Below are positions 22,353 to 34,420 of a DNA stretch of 64,000 nucleotides, piece by piece (position 1 is the first letter of the stretch; the number at the start of each line of letters is the position of its first letter). The notes beneath the pieces are model-generated. The model worked only from the letters and a program-made list of their open reading frames with translations, searched no databases and was not told the DNA's origin. This DNA is from Carettochelys insculpta. Taxonomy: Eukaryota > Chordata > Testudines > Carettochelyidae. Both the position numbers and the translations under genes were made by a program. The stretch is from assembly GCF_033958435.1 (NCBI RefSeq), contig NC_134147.1:47672001-47736000 (forward strand), read 5' to 3'.

Positions 22353-25300
22353 TGTTTCAGTCCAGGCAGCATGTCACTCAACCTGACAGTCCCTGTGATC
22401 ACACAGCTCTTATTCCTATGCATTATAAATAGGCGTGTAAGGAGGTAGTTGTTACTTGTTCCCTAGTGTCCCTATGTCCAGTAGTGAAGTGCAGAAATGT
22501 AAAACCCTACACTGCATAGATGACAAGAGCCAACACTGTAAACAGATCCATGCCACTGGCTTTCTCCACATATGTATGTAAGTCAATGAGTTTCTGCATG
22601 GGAGCTAAGTCAATAGCCTAGGTAAGCCCATTCTGCTATCAGGGTCCATTCTTTTCCAAGTCTGGATTCCAAGTCTGACATTATTTGTCAACAATGTCTT
22701 TGTCTCAAGGAGATGTTGCCCAGCTCAAGGCGGTGCTTTTTAGCCTATGATTGCAAACACAGAGCTATCATGGTCAGATTCTTCTCCCTGGACGTGTTTT
22801 TTCTTCTGATGCTAAAACACTTTGAATGCAACAAAAAATGCACATCCTCTGAAGATTTCTTCAGTTGCTTACTCCCTTGACCCCACTTCTAGCAGTAGGA
22901 AGATTGAAAACTCCTGGTCAATTAACAGGGTTCCTGCAATTTTCCTTCGGTTCTATTTTTGTTTTTCAACTCAGCAGAGTCTGCCTTATCCTGGAAAATC
23001 AAAGTTCACCTGCATCCGACTTTGACTGAGATTTGAAGATGGCCCAGGGGATAGTAAAAAAACCCCCGCTGACTGTAGTAATCCTGGAGGTTAGGAGCTG
23101 TGGTGGCGTAGGCCTCCTGCCCCATTGTGCTGCTTAAGTGCCCGGCTATGAAGAGAAATGTCGTTTCCTCAGATTTGCTCATTTTGTCCACTCTGAGTGA
23201 ACGCACTCAGTTGCTTGACTGCTCTGGTGCTTAAAGTTAGGTTCCTACTTATGCACATTGCAGAATCAGATTCCGGTGTTCAAGTAAAATGGTCAATACT
23301 GTGCCTAGTTTTGAATTGCTGAAAAATACTGACACTATTTATCTAATTCACCCCTTCTCCAGGGCTTACACCTCATTTTCAGAGCTTTTGATAACTTCTT
23401 ACTGTTGTGTAACTACAGCAGGGAGGTTTATCTTTGCAACTTCACAAGTAGCCCCTTCAGTCAAAGCCAAAGTGATCCTTCATTTCCATTAGGGCATGAC
23501 CAGTATGTGTCCTGCAGGGAGCATCTCAGACAGGGAAGCTCCTTTTCTACCTGCCTATCCTGAGCCAGACTGCCCTGACTGGCTCCAGAACCCTCATCGG
23601 GACCCAGCACATCTCTGCTCTCCACCTGCAATGGGGCAGGGGTAGGAAGCAGGTCATAGCTTTTGTCTTTGTTCATTTCATTTAAAGTATCCCTGTGGCC
23701 TAAAGCAGGTTGGACTTTAAGCTCTCAGAATTTCTCTATCTGCCTGAAATTTTACTTGGCCTTTTGTCATTGCACCAGCTGTAATGGCAACTCAGTGTTG
23801 AGCATAGAAGAGTCAGATACTGTATTTGATTGGCTGTGCAGTCTGTGGGAGGGTGTTGTCTTTCTCCCCTGGAATTGCCACCACAGCTTAAACTAGAGAC
23901 ATCGCCTTCACTGATGCCTTGCAACACTTCTTGCATGCCTGGAATCTGCTGCCTGCCAATTTCTTGCCCCTCCTAAGCACTTGTCTATACCCACAATGCT
24001 GGGCCCTGCCATGTTGACCCAATGGTCTCAGGTTAATTGGTCAATTGTAATTCTTATTTAAGGGTGCAATAGGTTGGCAAAATGAGAGATTATGTTGTAG
24101 TTCAAGCCTCAAAATACTCAAGGGTGATTTCTCTTTTCTCTCATTAATGCTTTCTAGGGTCAGCACTTGCAGGCGTCTTTAGGTCAAGGATGACTAAAAT
24201 CTCTGCTGACGGCCTCCTTTTCTATGAGAAAGCAAGAGAAATAGCATCTGAATATAACAGAAAGCTCTTAATTCTCTGCCTGCTGCATCTGCCCAGTGCT
24301 CCTCCACCTCTGCCATGCTTTGCCAGAGGCATACGACCATGCACCTGAACATTAGACCCCTGGCTAACAGAAATATCCGGGAGGTTGTTTTACCTTTTCC
24401 AACTGTGTGGTGTTCTAGTAGGAATGAGAAGATGATATGTAGTTAGAGAAGATGAGAAGACACTTGTTCATTTTCCCATGCAGTCCTCTACAATAGATGA
24501 AATGACAAGGGAGTTCTCTTTATAGGCCATCACTGTTATATATGTGCTCCCTGCTTCTTTCATGTGTTTCTCCCCATTTCATTGTACTCCTAGCTCCTCA
24601 GGACAAAGACCTACCCCCACCCCTGCTTGAGCTGTCACTGACAGAATACTTACGACCTCACTCCAGTAACGATTCAGTTCACAAGAAACTGCAAGTAGCT
24701 TAGGAGAGGACAGAAATTTAAAACAAGGGGATTGCCCTTTCAAACGTTGAGCTGAGCTGGTTGAGCTAGCCTTGTTGGCCGCACATGGTGCCACTCACTG
24801 GCCCGCTAGTCACTGAAGCTGAAGTTCCCCTCTGTGCAGGGAAGCATCACAAGGTCAATGCTGCTCTCCCTTCCCTTACATGGGACTTCAGTGGACCACA
24901 GTCCTGGTGCTGATCACTTGCACAGGGTGAATTTCCCTGTGTCTGGAAAAGAGGGTCCGTGGCCTTTGAAGCATGGCTCCTTGGGATGTCTGTCATTTCG
25001 GTACACATAGTTCTGTGGAACACCCTCCATTTATACAGAGGTCCCTGCTGCTCCTCAGCCTCCCCACTCTGCCTTATTTGATAGTGCCATGGAAGGTGAA
25101 CCAAGCTGGTGTGCAATGGCACCAGGCCGTGTTAAAATTCAGCCATGTAAAGAATCAGATTCACAAGTCTTTCAGCACCCTAAATGAGGTGAAGTCCTCC
25201 AACATCTCCACCTCTGGGGCCAGTTAAAAAAAGGATCCATGAAACATAAAAGGGAATGACTTTAATAGAAAAGAGGCTTTTTTAAAAAAGTCAATGCTTA

Positions 25301-25446
25301 AGATCACAGCAGCTGCTGCACATTTGCTTAAAATGACCCTAGCTTGGGATAGGTGGCAGCCAATCCCATCCTAGTACCAACCACCAAGTGAGCAGCTATT
25401 TATCTCACTCGTGTGCAGACAGGACGCAAAAGTGCTGTTCCCTAGA
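22353..25446. other. No recognised feature (3.1 kb)
   Basis: Unique-looking sequence with no domain-bearing frame, RNA gene or repeat termini that I recognise. Confidence 0.35.
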
Positions 25447-25565
25447 GATAACAAGCAGTCCTGGAGCACCTTAAAGACCAACACGTGTATTAGGTCAATA
25501 AACGTGTTAGTCTTTAAGGTGGTAGAGGACTGATTGTTAGTTGCGAAGCTACAGACTAACATGGC
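25447..25565. repeat. Palindromic dispersed repeat, copy 3 (short)
   Basis: CAGTCCTGGAGCACCTTAAAG at the left and CTTTAAGGTGGTAGAGGACTG on the right are inverted partners around TGTATTAGGTCAATAAACG; AGCTACAGACTAACATGGC follows. The arms are truncated relative to copies 1 and 2. Confidence 0.55.
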
Positions 25566-28500
25566 AATGCCTCCAGAACTTCTTTAGAGAGCAATTCTTA
25601 ACCCGGTTTTACATTTTAGGCTCTGTTGGCAGATGTCTCCCCCCAGGTTTCTAACAGTCACAGGAATCAGGAGGTTTGTTAGTACGATAAATGCTTTGAT
25701 GTGCTTGTGTTGCCTGAATTAGTTTTAATTGTTTAAACACCGGACTATTTTGTGTGTCATGCCCAAGGCAGCATTCTCTTTCAAATATCTCCAAGTAATG
25801 CCTCCTTCCCGCTGGAAACTCCTCTCACTGCCCCCTCCCTGGCACTGCCCACAGGGGGTTGGTCTTTGCAGTCAGAGAGCGAGAAAAAGAGAAGAAAATT
25901 CTTCTTCCTTCTCTCCTTCTTCCCCAGGAGGGAGGAGGTGGCTCTGAAGGTGGAATGGCTCAGAGAGAGCGCTGGTGGAGTTTGGAGCCTGCTGTCAGTT
26001 CCTCCAGACCCCGTTCTCAGCTGGGTGACGCTGGGCCCTTTGTGAGCAAACTGCTGCAGCCCACCTTTACCTCCTTAATAGCCTCCTGATGGAGCCACGT
26101 AGAGAACAGCTGGGCTCTTTAAAGAGCCAGAGGGAACCAGGGAGTGGGAAGAGGACACTGCTGCAGAGATTTAGGACAACAGGAGATGCCCGACCCCAGG
26201 GAGGCTGGGGTTGGACCTGGAAGCCAGAATTCTGGCTGAGAGCTGGAGGGCAACGGAGGAGGTTTCCCTGCTGGATGCCCAAAGCCAGAGAATAGACAGC
26301 TTCCAATGAGTAGGGGACCCTCTGCAGGGGAAGAGGGGCTCAAGGCTTGGGAGTGACAGCCAGAAGAGGACTCCATGGAGAAGGGGCTGGCGTGGCTGCA
26401 CACTGAAGAGCATGATGAGCATGAAGAAGGGTCCGCGGCTGGGCAGATGATGCTGTGGTGAACATGTGGGGCTGACAGATGGCTTTAAGAGTTGTCTGGG
26501 TTGTTTATAAACCCATACCTCAAGGAGTGGCATTACTGGGCACCAGAAACTCTCCAGGAGGGTTAGTGACATACGGAGCATTGGTGTGGGGAAACTGAGG
26601 CAGTGTTCTTGCACCTCTGGCTCTAAGAAGACACTCAATAGGTGGCTGCTTTGGTGCAATGGGTGTCACTCCATCAACCCCCACCCCCCGAGCTGTGCCC
26701 AGGAACTGCTGCTGACACTCTGGCCCTGTAGCAAAGGCAGCTTCATCCGTGACTGGAATCAGGGCAGCCTATTGTTTACTCTTCCTGCTCCCACAGCCTC
26801 TCTTCCTGTCAGCACTGAGCTCCCCGGGGCCCTTTCCTCAGCTTGCTCAACAAGGCAATAGTCTCACTGGCCCCATAAACCCCCACTTTCCAAGCTCCAC
26901 ACTGCAAAGCTGGGGAGGTGGGGCCCATCTCCAGCCAGGGCCCGGGCACGGTGTTTCTCCGCTGTCCCCATCCCAGCCACTTCACCAGGCTGTTTGGCCA
27001 TGGGGTCTGCCTTCAACCAAGTGCCCACCCCATTGCAGTCTTCCACACTGGGCAGAATGCTGATCCCCCAGGCAGCAGCAGGCCTCTTCCCTGGAGTGGG
27101 ACAAGCCAGGGCCCCCTGAGGAGGAAGAAATTCAGGCAGGCTGAGAGCTCATGTTGGAACTACTTTAACCCTGTGGCACTAACCACACTGCATCATGAGA
27201 ACTGACTGTGTACTCAGGCAATGTCTGCCCATAATTGCTGCTCAGCCCCCCCCCCGCCATTTTACTAATCAGCTATAGATTTCTGCACACTCCAGCCTTC
27301 AGTGCCATAAATTATACCCCACACCTGGCAGCCTCTAACCATCATTCATCAGAAATCAGGATCTGAGTGTTTGCTTGTCCGTGGGCAACCATTATGTTCT
27401 ATGAGGTTGAACCTACATGCCTAAGGAGCTAGGTGTCATGACAGTCACCTGGAGACACACCATCATACGGGTCTGTTGCTAGACAGGAGTGCACCCTGCC
27501 CAGTGCACACGTTTGTGCTGGACGTTATTTAGACTAGTTGGGAAGGCTAAAAAGAAGAATGTGTCATTCACAGGCTCTGTTCATCCCCAGAATTAGTTAT
27601 TTTGCAATAAGGAAGAAGTAAATATTAAGTAATCCTTTTTCATTTCAACCGAATGCAAGTTAATATCACTAGAAGCTGCCTAGACAAACACAACCTGGTC
27701 TGCAAGAGTGTCACCGAAGTGTAAAAACTTTGTCTAGCATCTCTGCAAGTCTCTCTCACATGGAAGCTGCAGCTACAAGAGCAATGCAATTACAGTGCCT
27801 CCTAATGAACCATGTAATGCCTAAGGGAAAAGGTTTCCCCAGAAGTGTGATGTGTTCTTGTATAATGTGCCTGCTGCAAAAGCAATGCTGACTCGGGCTC
27901 TAGTCTGGGCACATCAGTAATTTCTCTCCCTGCAGACCGGCGAACACGATGCAGCAGTGAGGGGCAGCAGTCAGTCTTCAGTGAAATTCTCCCCAGTGCA
28001 GGGGCAGCCTGAAAGCGTACGTACTACCGCTGTCCTAATCTGAAGGCTTGAGTGGTGCAGAAAATGACTGTTATCGCTGCGTAAGTGCGAACTTCATCCA
28101 CAGGCCCTCCTAGGGTTGTCCATTTTTACTCAGCTTGGCAGGGTACCTTGAAGGCCACAAGTTAGCACCTGGGTCCTCTGCTCAGAGCTGCAGCAAATAC
28201 ATCAGAGAGAGAGAGAGGCAGGTGCAGATAATGGCACTATACAAAGTATTACTTTTATTCGCGGTAAGAGAGGAAACTTAAAGGTCAAATGCTCCATTCA
28301 CACAAGAGAGCTTTGTCCTGGTTGCACTGGTTTTCTGCTGGGTTAATCAGCAGGAGGGGGCAACGGCACAACTTAAGGAATGGAGCATCCCGGGCTGCGG
28401 ATGTAAACAGAAGGAGAAGTGCAGGGCAATGGTGGAATTTTGGAGAAGACAGATGAAAGGAGGCATCAGACTTCAGATCGTCACCTGTGCCAAAAAGGGC

Positions 28501-29225
28501 CTGGGCTCGGATCCCTGCAGACTCGCCCAGGTTGTGAGGTGCAAGATAGCCGCTGTGCTTAGTCCGTGTCTCTGTGAAGCAGATTCACAAGTAACTTACA
28601 GGCTGCCGTGTAACTGTCAGTCAATGGGAGGCACACAATGCAGACACTGGTTCTCAAAACACCCCATAGAGGGGAAATGCGTTTCAGGGAGAAGAGACAA
28701 CCAAATACGTGGGTGGGCAGGGGACAATGCCTCCATCTCAGAGCTGGGAAACAAGTTTCAGTGACAAGCTCTCCTCTAGCAGTTGGGTCACACATTTGAG
28801 CTTAACAAGATGACTCTAACTGAGTGTTGATGCCAGCTCCAAAAAGCTGAAAATGATGGTGTGAAAACACTGAGCAAAATGAAACGCCTGGTGCTTCACT
28901 ATTAACAAAGAGTTCTTACAGTACCTGCTGTGGACACAGCATAATGGAGACAGCCAAAACGGCCACCTTAACATGATCTTCCAGTTTACAGGACCCCAAT
29001 GTGAATTTCAGTGCCTGACTCGTGAAGATGTCAGGGTAGCGATAGCCATTCGGGGGAACAGACATGGGGAAAAGGAGTCACACTGAACACATGGGCTAAA
29101 ATTTGTCCTTCTCGTTTGTCCCATCGACAGTCACCAGCACAATTTTGTGCCCACGGAAGGCCTGGCAATTGCATTCACAACTGCAAAACTGTTTATACCT
29201 CTTACCTTTTGCATGCAAAATAGTC
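25566..29225. other. No recognised feature (3.7 kb)
   Basis: No gene recognised. A short GA repeat is at 28204-28218. Long frames between 26.0 and 27.2 kb are in GC-rich DNA and overlap on both strands without any domain. Confidence 0.35.
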
Positions 29226-29313
29226 CAGATCTGAAGAAGTGGGTCTGCCCCACGAAAGCTCATCACCTAATATGTTATTTTGTTAGTCTTTAAAGTGCTT
29301 TTGTTTTGCTGCA
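29226..29313. repeat. Palindromic dispersed repeat, copy 4 (one arm)
   Basis: A single arm: GATCTGAAGAAGTGGGTCTG, then GAAAGCTCAT, CACCTAATA, TTTGTTAGTCTTTAAAGTGC. Matches the right arm of copy 1. Confidence 0.65.
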
Positions 29314-29895
29314 ATAGGTTTTAAAGTACCACTCTACCATTGTTGTTCTCCCCCCAAATCCTAGCTGCTGCTCTGTGAACTGCAGTATGCTGTAGCTGCG
29401 TTTAACCCAGACTGTTTCATTTTCTCCATCATAGTAACTGGTTTCCCTTGTACAGAGCTAATGAGTATCTAGTCAATGAACAATTAACAAACTCATTTTA
29501 TCGCACTACGACAGATCAAAAATGTTATTGCATTTAGCTTAATGTCTGGTGGCAATTTTAACGGTCAATATTTTTCAGGTGCAGCAGAATCTGGAACAAA
29601 TCCTGAAGCATGAGAAAACCAAACAAGGTCTCATTCTCCTGTGCTCTGTGGCATTGGATCGGCAGCTACCCAGATTGTACCACATTTTAAAACCCTGGAT
29701 GCTTCCACAAACCCCCTGGGGATTAGTGTGTTCAACTGCGGCCGAGATGATTGACCTTGGATTCAAAACAACCTTTTGCGGAGTGGCTCATATTTTATGA
29801 CTGATGTACTTGGGAGTGAACCTTGTAAACCTGGCCCTTGGAGTAAACTGAAATTAAATATTAGCAATATTTGTCTGGTGTGTCGTGTTACATTT
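29314..29895. other. No recognised feature
   Basis: A frame at 29549-29800 (83 codons) has an ordinary amino-acid composition but no motif I can name; it could be an exon but there is no supporting pair of splice sites that I trust. Confidence 0.3.
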
Positions 29896-29903
29896 ATGTG
29901 GAT

Positions 29904-29985
29904 TAGGGCTGTCTGTTATTGTATAGCAGCATGACTAATTGCACAATTAATTGCAATTAATTTTTTTAATCGCTTGACAGCCCTA
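29904..29985. mobile_element. hAT-type MITE, 82 bp
   Basis: Terminal inverted repeats TAGGGCTGTC and GACAGCCCTA bound an AT-rich core containing AATTGCAATTAA and TTTAATCGCTTG. The flanks ATGTGGAT (29896-29903) and ATCTGGAT (29986-29993) match at 7 of 8 positions, the 8-bp duplication expected for hAT elements. No coding capacity. Confidence 0.75.
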
Positions 29986-30246
29986 ATCTGGATACATTCC
30001 AAAGCCTTTGCTCCATGTTGTACCTAATGATGTTCTGTTTGTCAGGAAGTGTCACTCAACCATTGCCCTGTGCATCACAGAAACCAAAGCTCTGTTATAA
30101 CTGTGGTAAGCCTGGCGAGCTACTGTTTTTGCTAGATATGTGAAAAAGCACTGTGTTACCGTCCAACGCGTACATTCCTCTCCTGCTTTGAATATGTCGG
30201 TACAATGTTGTGGGGGCTTAACAGTGTGTTACACTTTAGGAACTTA

Positions 30247-30312
30247 CTAAAAAATGTGAAAACAAAGAGTCTGGTGGCACTTTAAGAACTAATAAATTTA
30301 TTAGGGCATCGG
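30247..30312. repeat. Palindromic dispersed repeat, copy 5 (partial arm)
   Basis: AGTCTGGTGGCACTTTAAG, then AACTAATAAATTTATTAGGGC, the start of one arm of the family seen at 2900 and 16646. Confidence 0.45.
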
Positions 30313-32283
30313 ATGCTTGTGAGGTATTGAGGATGGTCAGGTCTAGGAAAGGTTTGTTGCTTTCAACAAAAATTGTTAACTTTGTTTGGTGGGTATCTGC
30401 TCCACATATTGTTTTAGTAACAACAATCACCTGCAGAGCAACTGAGACGTGTCTGCAGTTGGTTAGCTGGTTATTGCTAGTGCATCACAGAGAATGTGTG
30501 GAAGATAGTCAGGGAAATGGACATACCATATACTGGCAAGAGCTCTGAACAGAATTCCTGAGTTGTGGCACTCTTGGACTTTGGGTAAGTTTTGCAGCTC
30601 AGACCTACTGGTGTCACTAAAAGAAGGTGGCTTTGGGCCAATATTAGTGTTCTTACTGCAGAATGGGAGAGAATGACAGTATCTCGGCTGCTCCGTGTTC
30701 ACTGATTTAAACCACAGCGACCTGTACAGCAGCTCTGTAACAGGGTTGGCATGGGCCATTGGCTGTGAACTCACCTGAATGTCAGAAGTTCAGTGTCAGA
30801 GCTGAATCAGGATTCAAATGCCCTAGATTGACTCAAATTTCAACATGAAATGTGCCAGCACTGCGTAACTAAACAAGCCCTCCAGAAGCAGTCAGATTTG
30901 AGACTTAGCAGGAATGCCCAGTGTCTACACGGCACTTGGATCAAAATGCAGGAGAGCAGTGAGTAACAGGAGTAACGTATGCATTTGTCTACAGCTCGGC
31001 TTGGCAGAATTAGACATTTTAGAAACATTATTAGGTCAATCATCTATGTAGTTTCCCCGATAATCATCAATTCACATTTTCCTAGTTATACAGAATTATG
31101 GCATTACGCTTTTTTCAATTTTTATCAATATCAGTGTTCACAGTTGCAGGAAATTATAGGGGAGTCAGTCAGACAATTATTTAACGACAACAGAGATTGA
31201 GATGAAAAGCACTATAGGACTTAAAACCCAAACTGTCAACATCACATGTCAAAGTAAATAGCCCAAAATCAAACTGAGAAATTCTCAAGACATATTCATT
31301 CTTTGCCTATCGGCACATTTTGATTATTAGCAAGGGAAATATTTTAGTTGGGGTGGGGGGGTGCACAATGAAATTGAAATATACAACTAATCCTTCCAAG
31401 CCACCACCTTCTTATTGCTTTGATTCTTTACAATGTAGCCCCAGAAAGCCTGTGTTTGCTATCACAGATTTAACACGACAAGATACACTTTCCAGGGACT
31501 CCTGAAAAGCTGCAGCCATTCTAATGCTACTTTTTTCCCAGTCAAAGTAAACAGAAATCCCCTTCCAACAGAGGCTGTACATTTTAGTCCCCTGAACAAA
31601 AGCTACAATACAGACAAGGCAGGAACAACAGTAACCCAGGAAAGCTCTGGGGACTAAAACCATTTTCTAAGCCCCCAGCAAATTAACTCATCTGAAGGCC
31701 ATATTGGATTTGAATATGTAAAGCGGAGCTGATTTTTCAACTTTAAGGAAGACAATTACCATTCTGTACAGGTAAGTGGATGTGGAACACCTGTGCTTCA
31801 ATTACGTCTGCAAGCTCTTTTCAACCCTGCCCTTTGATGGCTTCATATTAAGTATGGAATATTCTTGTATTAATTTTGTAGCCAGTGATGAGGGCAGGCT
31901 ACCCACCACTTCATACCCCTACTGCTTCACAAACAATGACTGACCTGCAAGGAGCCTTTCATTTGTGGTAACGAGGCTGATGTATCAAAGGTCTAGTTTA
32001 AAAAATCCTTTTGTGGCAGGAAGTGGAAAACCACCCCTAGCTATAGCCTGGCGTGGGTGTATGTTTCCCTCCTGTTTGAAAAAGCAGATTTTGCAATAGA
32101 TGGAGCGTTAAAGGTGAGTGTTGGTGAGGGACAGATTTACAAAGGTGGCTCAAGAAACTGCTGATAGATAGGAAGTAAATAAGCCCTTTTTTAATCCAGG
32201 CCTGCCACTCATACCTGCCTCATTCAGACACTTCCCACAGTCCTCAGGAGGAGAGGACCAGGATACTGGCTCAATGATTAGAC
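30313..32283. other. No recognised feature (2 kb)
   Basis: AT-rich, no domain-bearing frame or repeat boundary recognised. Confidence 0.35.
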
Positions 32284-32516
32284 CAGGATTTCCCAAACTT
32301 TAGGTAGTTGGGACCCAGTTTTTTTCAGTACCTTGTTTTTGTGGCCCAAACACACACACACACACACACACACATAAAAGTATGAAGCTGAATAAATTTT
32401 CACTGTTTATTATTTATTCACATAGTACATAGTGATAATTTTCATATTTTCTAAGGCCTGGTATTTTTTTCCCAAGGTCCGGTACAGGGCCGTGAACCAC
32501 ACTTTGGGAAACACTG
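32284..32516. mobile_element. hAT-like MITE carrying a CA microsatellite
   Basis: The left end CAGGATTTCCCAAACTTTA and the right end CACTTTGGGAAACACTG are inverted copies of the CAG...TTTCCCAAAC type seen in hAT elements. The core is AT-rich and holds a CA repeat at 32350-32374. The flanking 8-mers GATTAGAC and GGTGAGCT agree only weakly, so a duplication is not shown. Confidence 0.6.
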
Positions 32517-33104
32517 GGTGAGCTCATAACACATAGGAGGCAACCTGGGAACACCCTAACTCATTGCAGCCCTCTAAGCAACTGCGGCCATGGGCCCAGG
32601 TCATCATGGGGCAAGCCAAGGCTATTTCCTGCTGGGTCTCATGAGGCAGGCAAAGCCCCAACAAGTATGGTGCACATGAGGGACCAGCTGTTTCAACAAG
32701 TGTGTGCAGCTGTGTGAGCATTTGAGCTGCTGCCCAGCTTGTTTAGCCCAAAGAGTGAGGTGTTGAAGAATCCCAGGCTCGGGTTCAAAGAGGGAGGGCC
32801 CCAGACTCTTCCCACCCATCTCTGTGGAGGGTTAGGGGCCCCTCCTTTGCCACTACTTCACCCTCAACTACCTGTGCAGGCACACGGCACCCTGCCATCA
32901 GCACACTTTACTCCTGATGTGCCATGGTGCCGCTTGCTCCATCTCCCTTCCAGCGAGCATCTCCGAAGGCCTTTGTGAGGAGACGGACCTCTAGCATCTG
33001 GAAAGAGTTACAAAGAATCCTCTGGGCAACTGGCTACCAAAAGGGCAGCTGCAATTCAGAGTTGATAAAGGCAAGCAATGCCAGCTACAGGTCTAAAATG
33101 GCGG
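32517..33104. other. No recognised feature
   Basis: No gene or repeat family recognised. Confidence 0.35.
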
Positions 33105-33724
33105 TGTCTAATGGGGCGAGGCTCACCGCCACAGCACCCCCTGCTGGTCACCTGGGAATCAGCGCGTCCAGTCACCAGAGCGCCCTCTTCAGGCCAGCGT
33201 CTCAACGGCTGTGACCAGCTTGGCTGTTCTCCACCAACTTACATCAGCCCCCTCATGTCTCCCAGCTTGTGGTGTCCTGCCCTCAGGCTACTGCCAGAGT
33301 CCCACACCCAGCTGGTCTCAGTGACCCACTGCCAGTCATCATCTAGCCCCTTACCTCAGGGGCAAACTGCAGTCTAGGCTGACCACTCATCACTGGCTAA
33401 GGCTTGATGGCCCTGCTGCCTTACGCTGCCCTGGCTGCCTCCCCATAGCTTTAGTACCCTCAGACCTTGTAGCCTCCCCGACTAGAGCTCCTCCAGCACT
33501 GCTTCCCCATGGCAGCTAGGTCCTTCCTGCTGCACTGCTAGGACAGGAATCTCCCCTTTCCTCCCCACCAGGAGCCCTCTATTTATACACCGCCCCCCCC
33601 ACCCCGCAGCTGGGCCCTAATTGGCAGCTAATTGCCCTAGCTGCTGGCTTTTTTGGCCTCAGCCCTCTTCCTATGACTCAGTTTAACCCTTTTTCTGCCA
33701 GAGTAGGGGAATCGCCCCACTACA
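33105..33724 (-). mobile_element. Probable solo LTR, about 620 bp
   Basis: On minus it runs from TGTAGTGGGGCGATTCCCC to CGCCCCATTAGACA, with TG...CA termini. A TATA box (TATAAATAGAGG on minus, near 33575-33590) sits where an LTR promoter would be. No flanking duplication could be found and no retroviral genes adjoin it, so the call rests on the ends, the TATA box and the overall length. Confidence 0.5.
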
Positions 33725-33809
33725 GGATTTAAATTCGTTCTTACCACTCAAAAACGCATTCCTGCCATCGCTGTGGTTAGGGCTCATCAGCCACGGAGCG
33801 TGCCGCAGC

Positions 33810-34420
33810 AGTGAACGTGAGCAGAATGCTGGGAATCATTAGGAAAGGGATTAAATAACACTACAGAACACAGTGTATTGCCACCATCTAACGCCATAGT
33901 ATGCCCACATCTTGAATGCTGAGGGCAGGTGTGGTTGTGCTAGCTCAAAACAAGATAGCATGGCTTTTGAAGAGGATCAGAAAAGGGCAAGAAAAACAAC
34001 TAGGAGGATATGGAATGCCTGCTGTCTGAGGAGAGATTATACGCCTGGGGCGTTCCAGCCTGGAAAAGAAATGACGGAAGGAAAATATGATAGCCGTCAA
34101 CAATAGTGTGGGGATGGTAAATAAGGAGGTGCTATTAACGTCTTCTCAAACCACAAGAACTGGGTGGCTGGTGGGGGGGGGCGGGGTCAGCAAATGAAAT
34201 TAATAGGCAGCAGGTTAACATAAGGAACTACATTTTTCACACAACTTGTGAAACTCCTCGCCAGAGGCTGCTGTGAAGGTCATCAGTACAAAAGGTTCAG
34301 AAAAGACCTTGATACATTCCTAAATAGACCCAGTATGGCTGGTCTTATGGGTATTGCATCACGGCAGCACATCAGCTGCAGCAGAAGCTGGCCTGCTGGT
34401 TGGCCTCAATGCGGGCTAAT
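33810..34420 (+). mobile_element. CR1 LINE fragment D, C-terminal end, heavily decayed
   Basis: Plus-strand pieces of the CR1 ORF2 C-terminus can be followed through several frameshifts and stops: an MLGIIRKGIK-like start, a KRIRKGQEKQ-like segment (from the conserved QRRATK position), an LRKLHFSHNL-like segment and an AEAVKVI-like end. It is 5'-truncated and dead. Confidence 0.65.

Noticed and set aside
29549..29800. 83-codon plus frame considered as an exon
   Set aside because: No recognisable motif and no convincing pair of splice sites.
30880..30940. Possible Harbinger end at GTGTCTACACGGCAC
   Set aside because: Only a 9-10 bp match with no partner terminus nearby.
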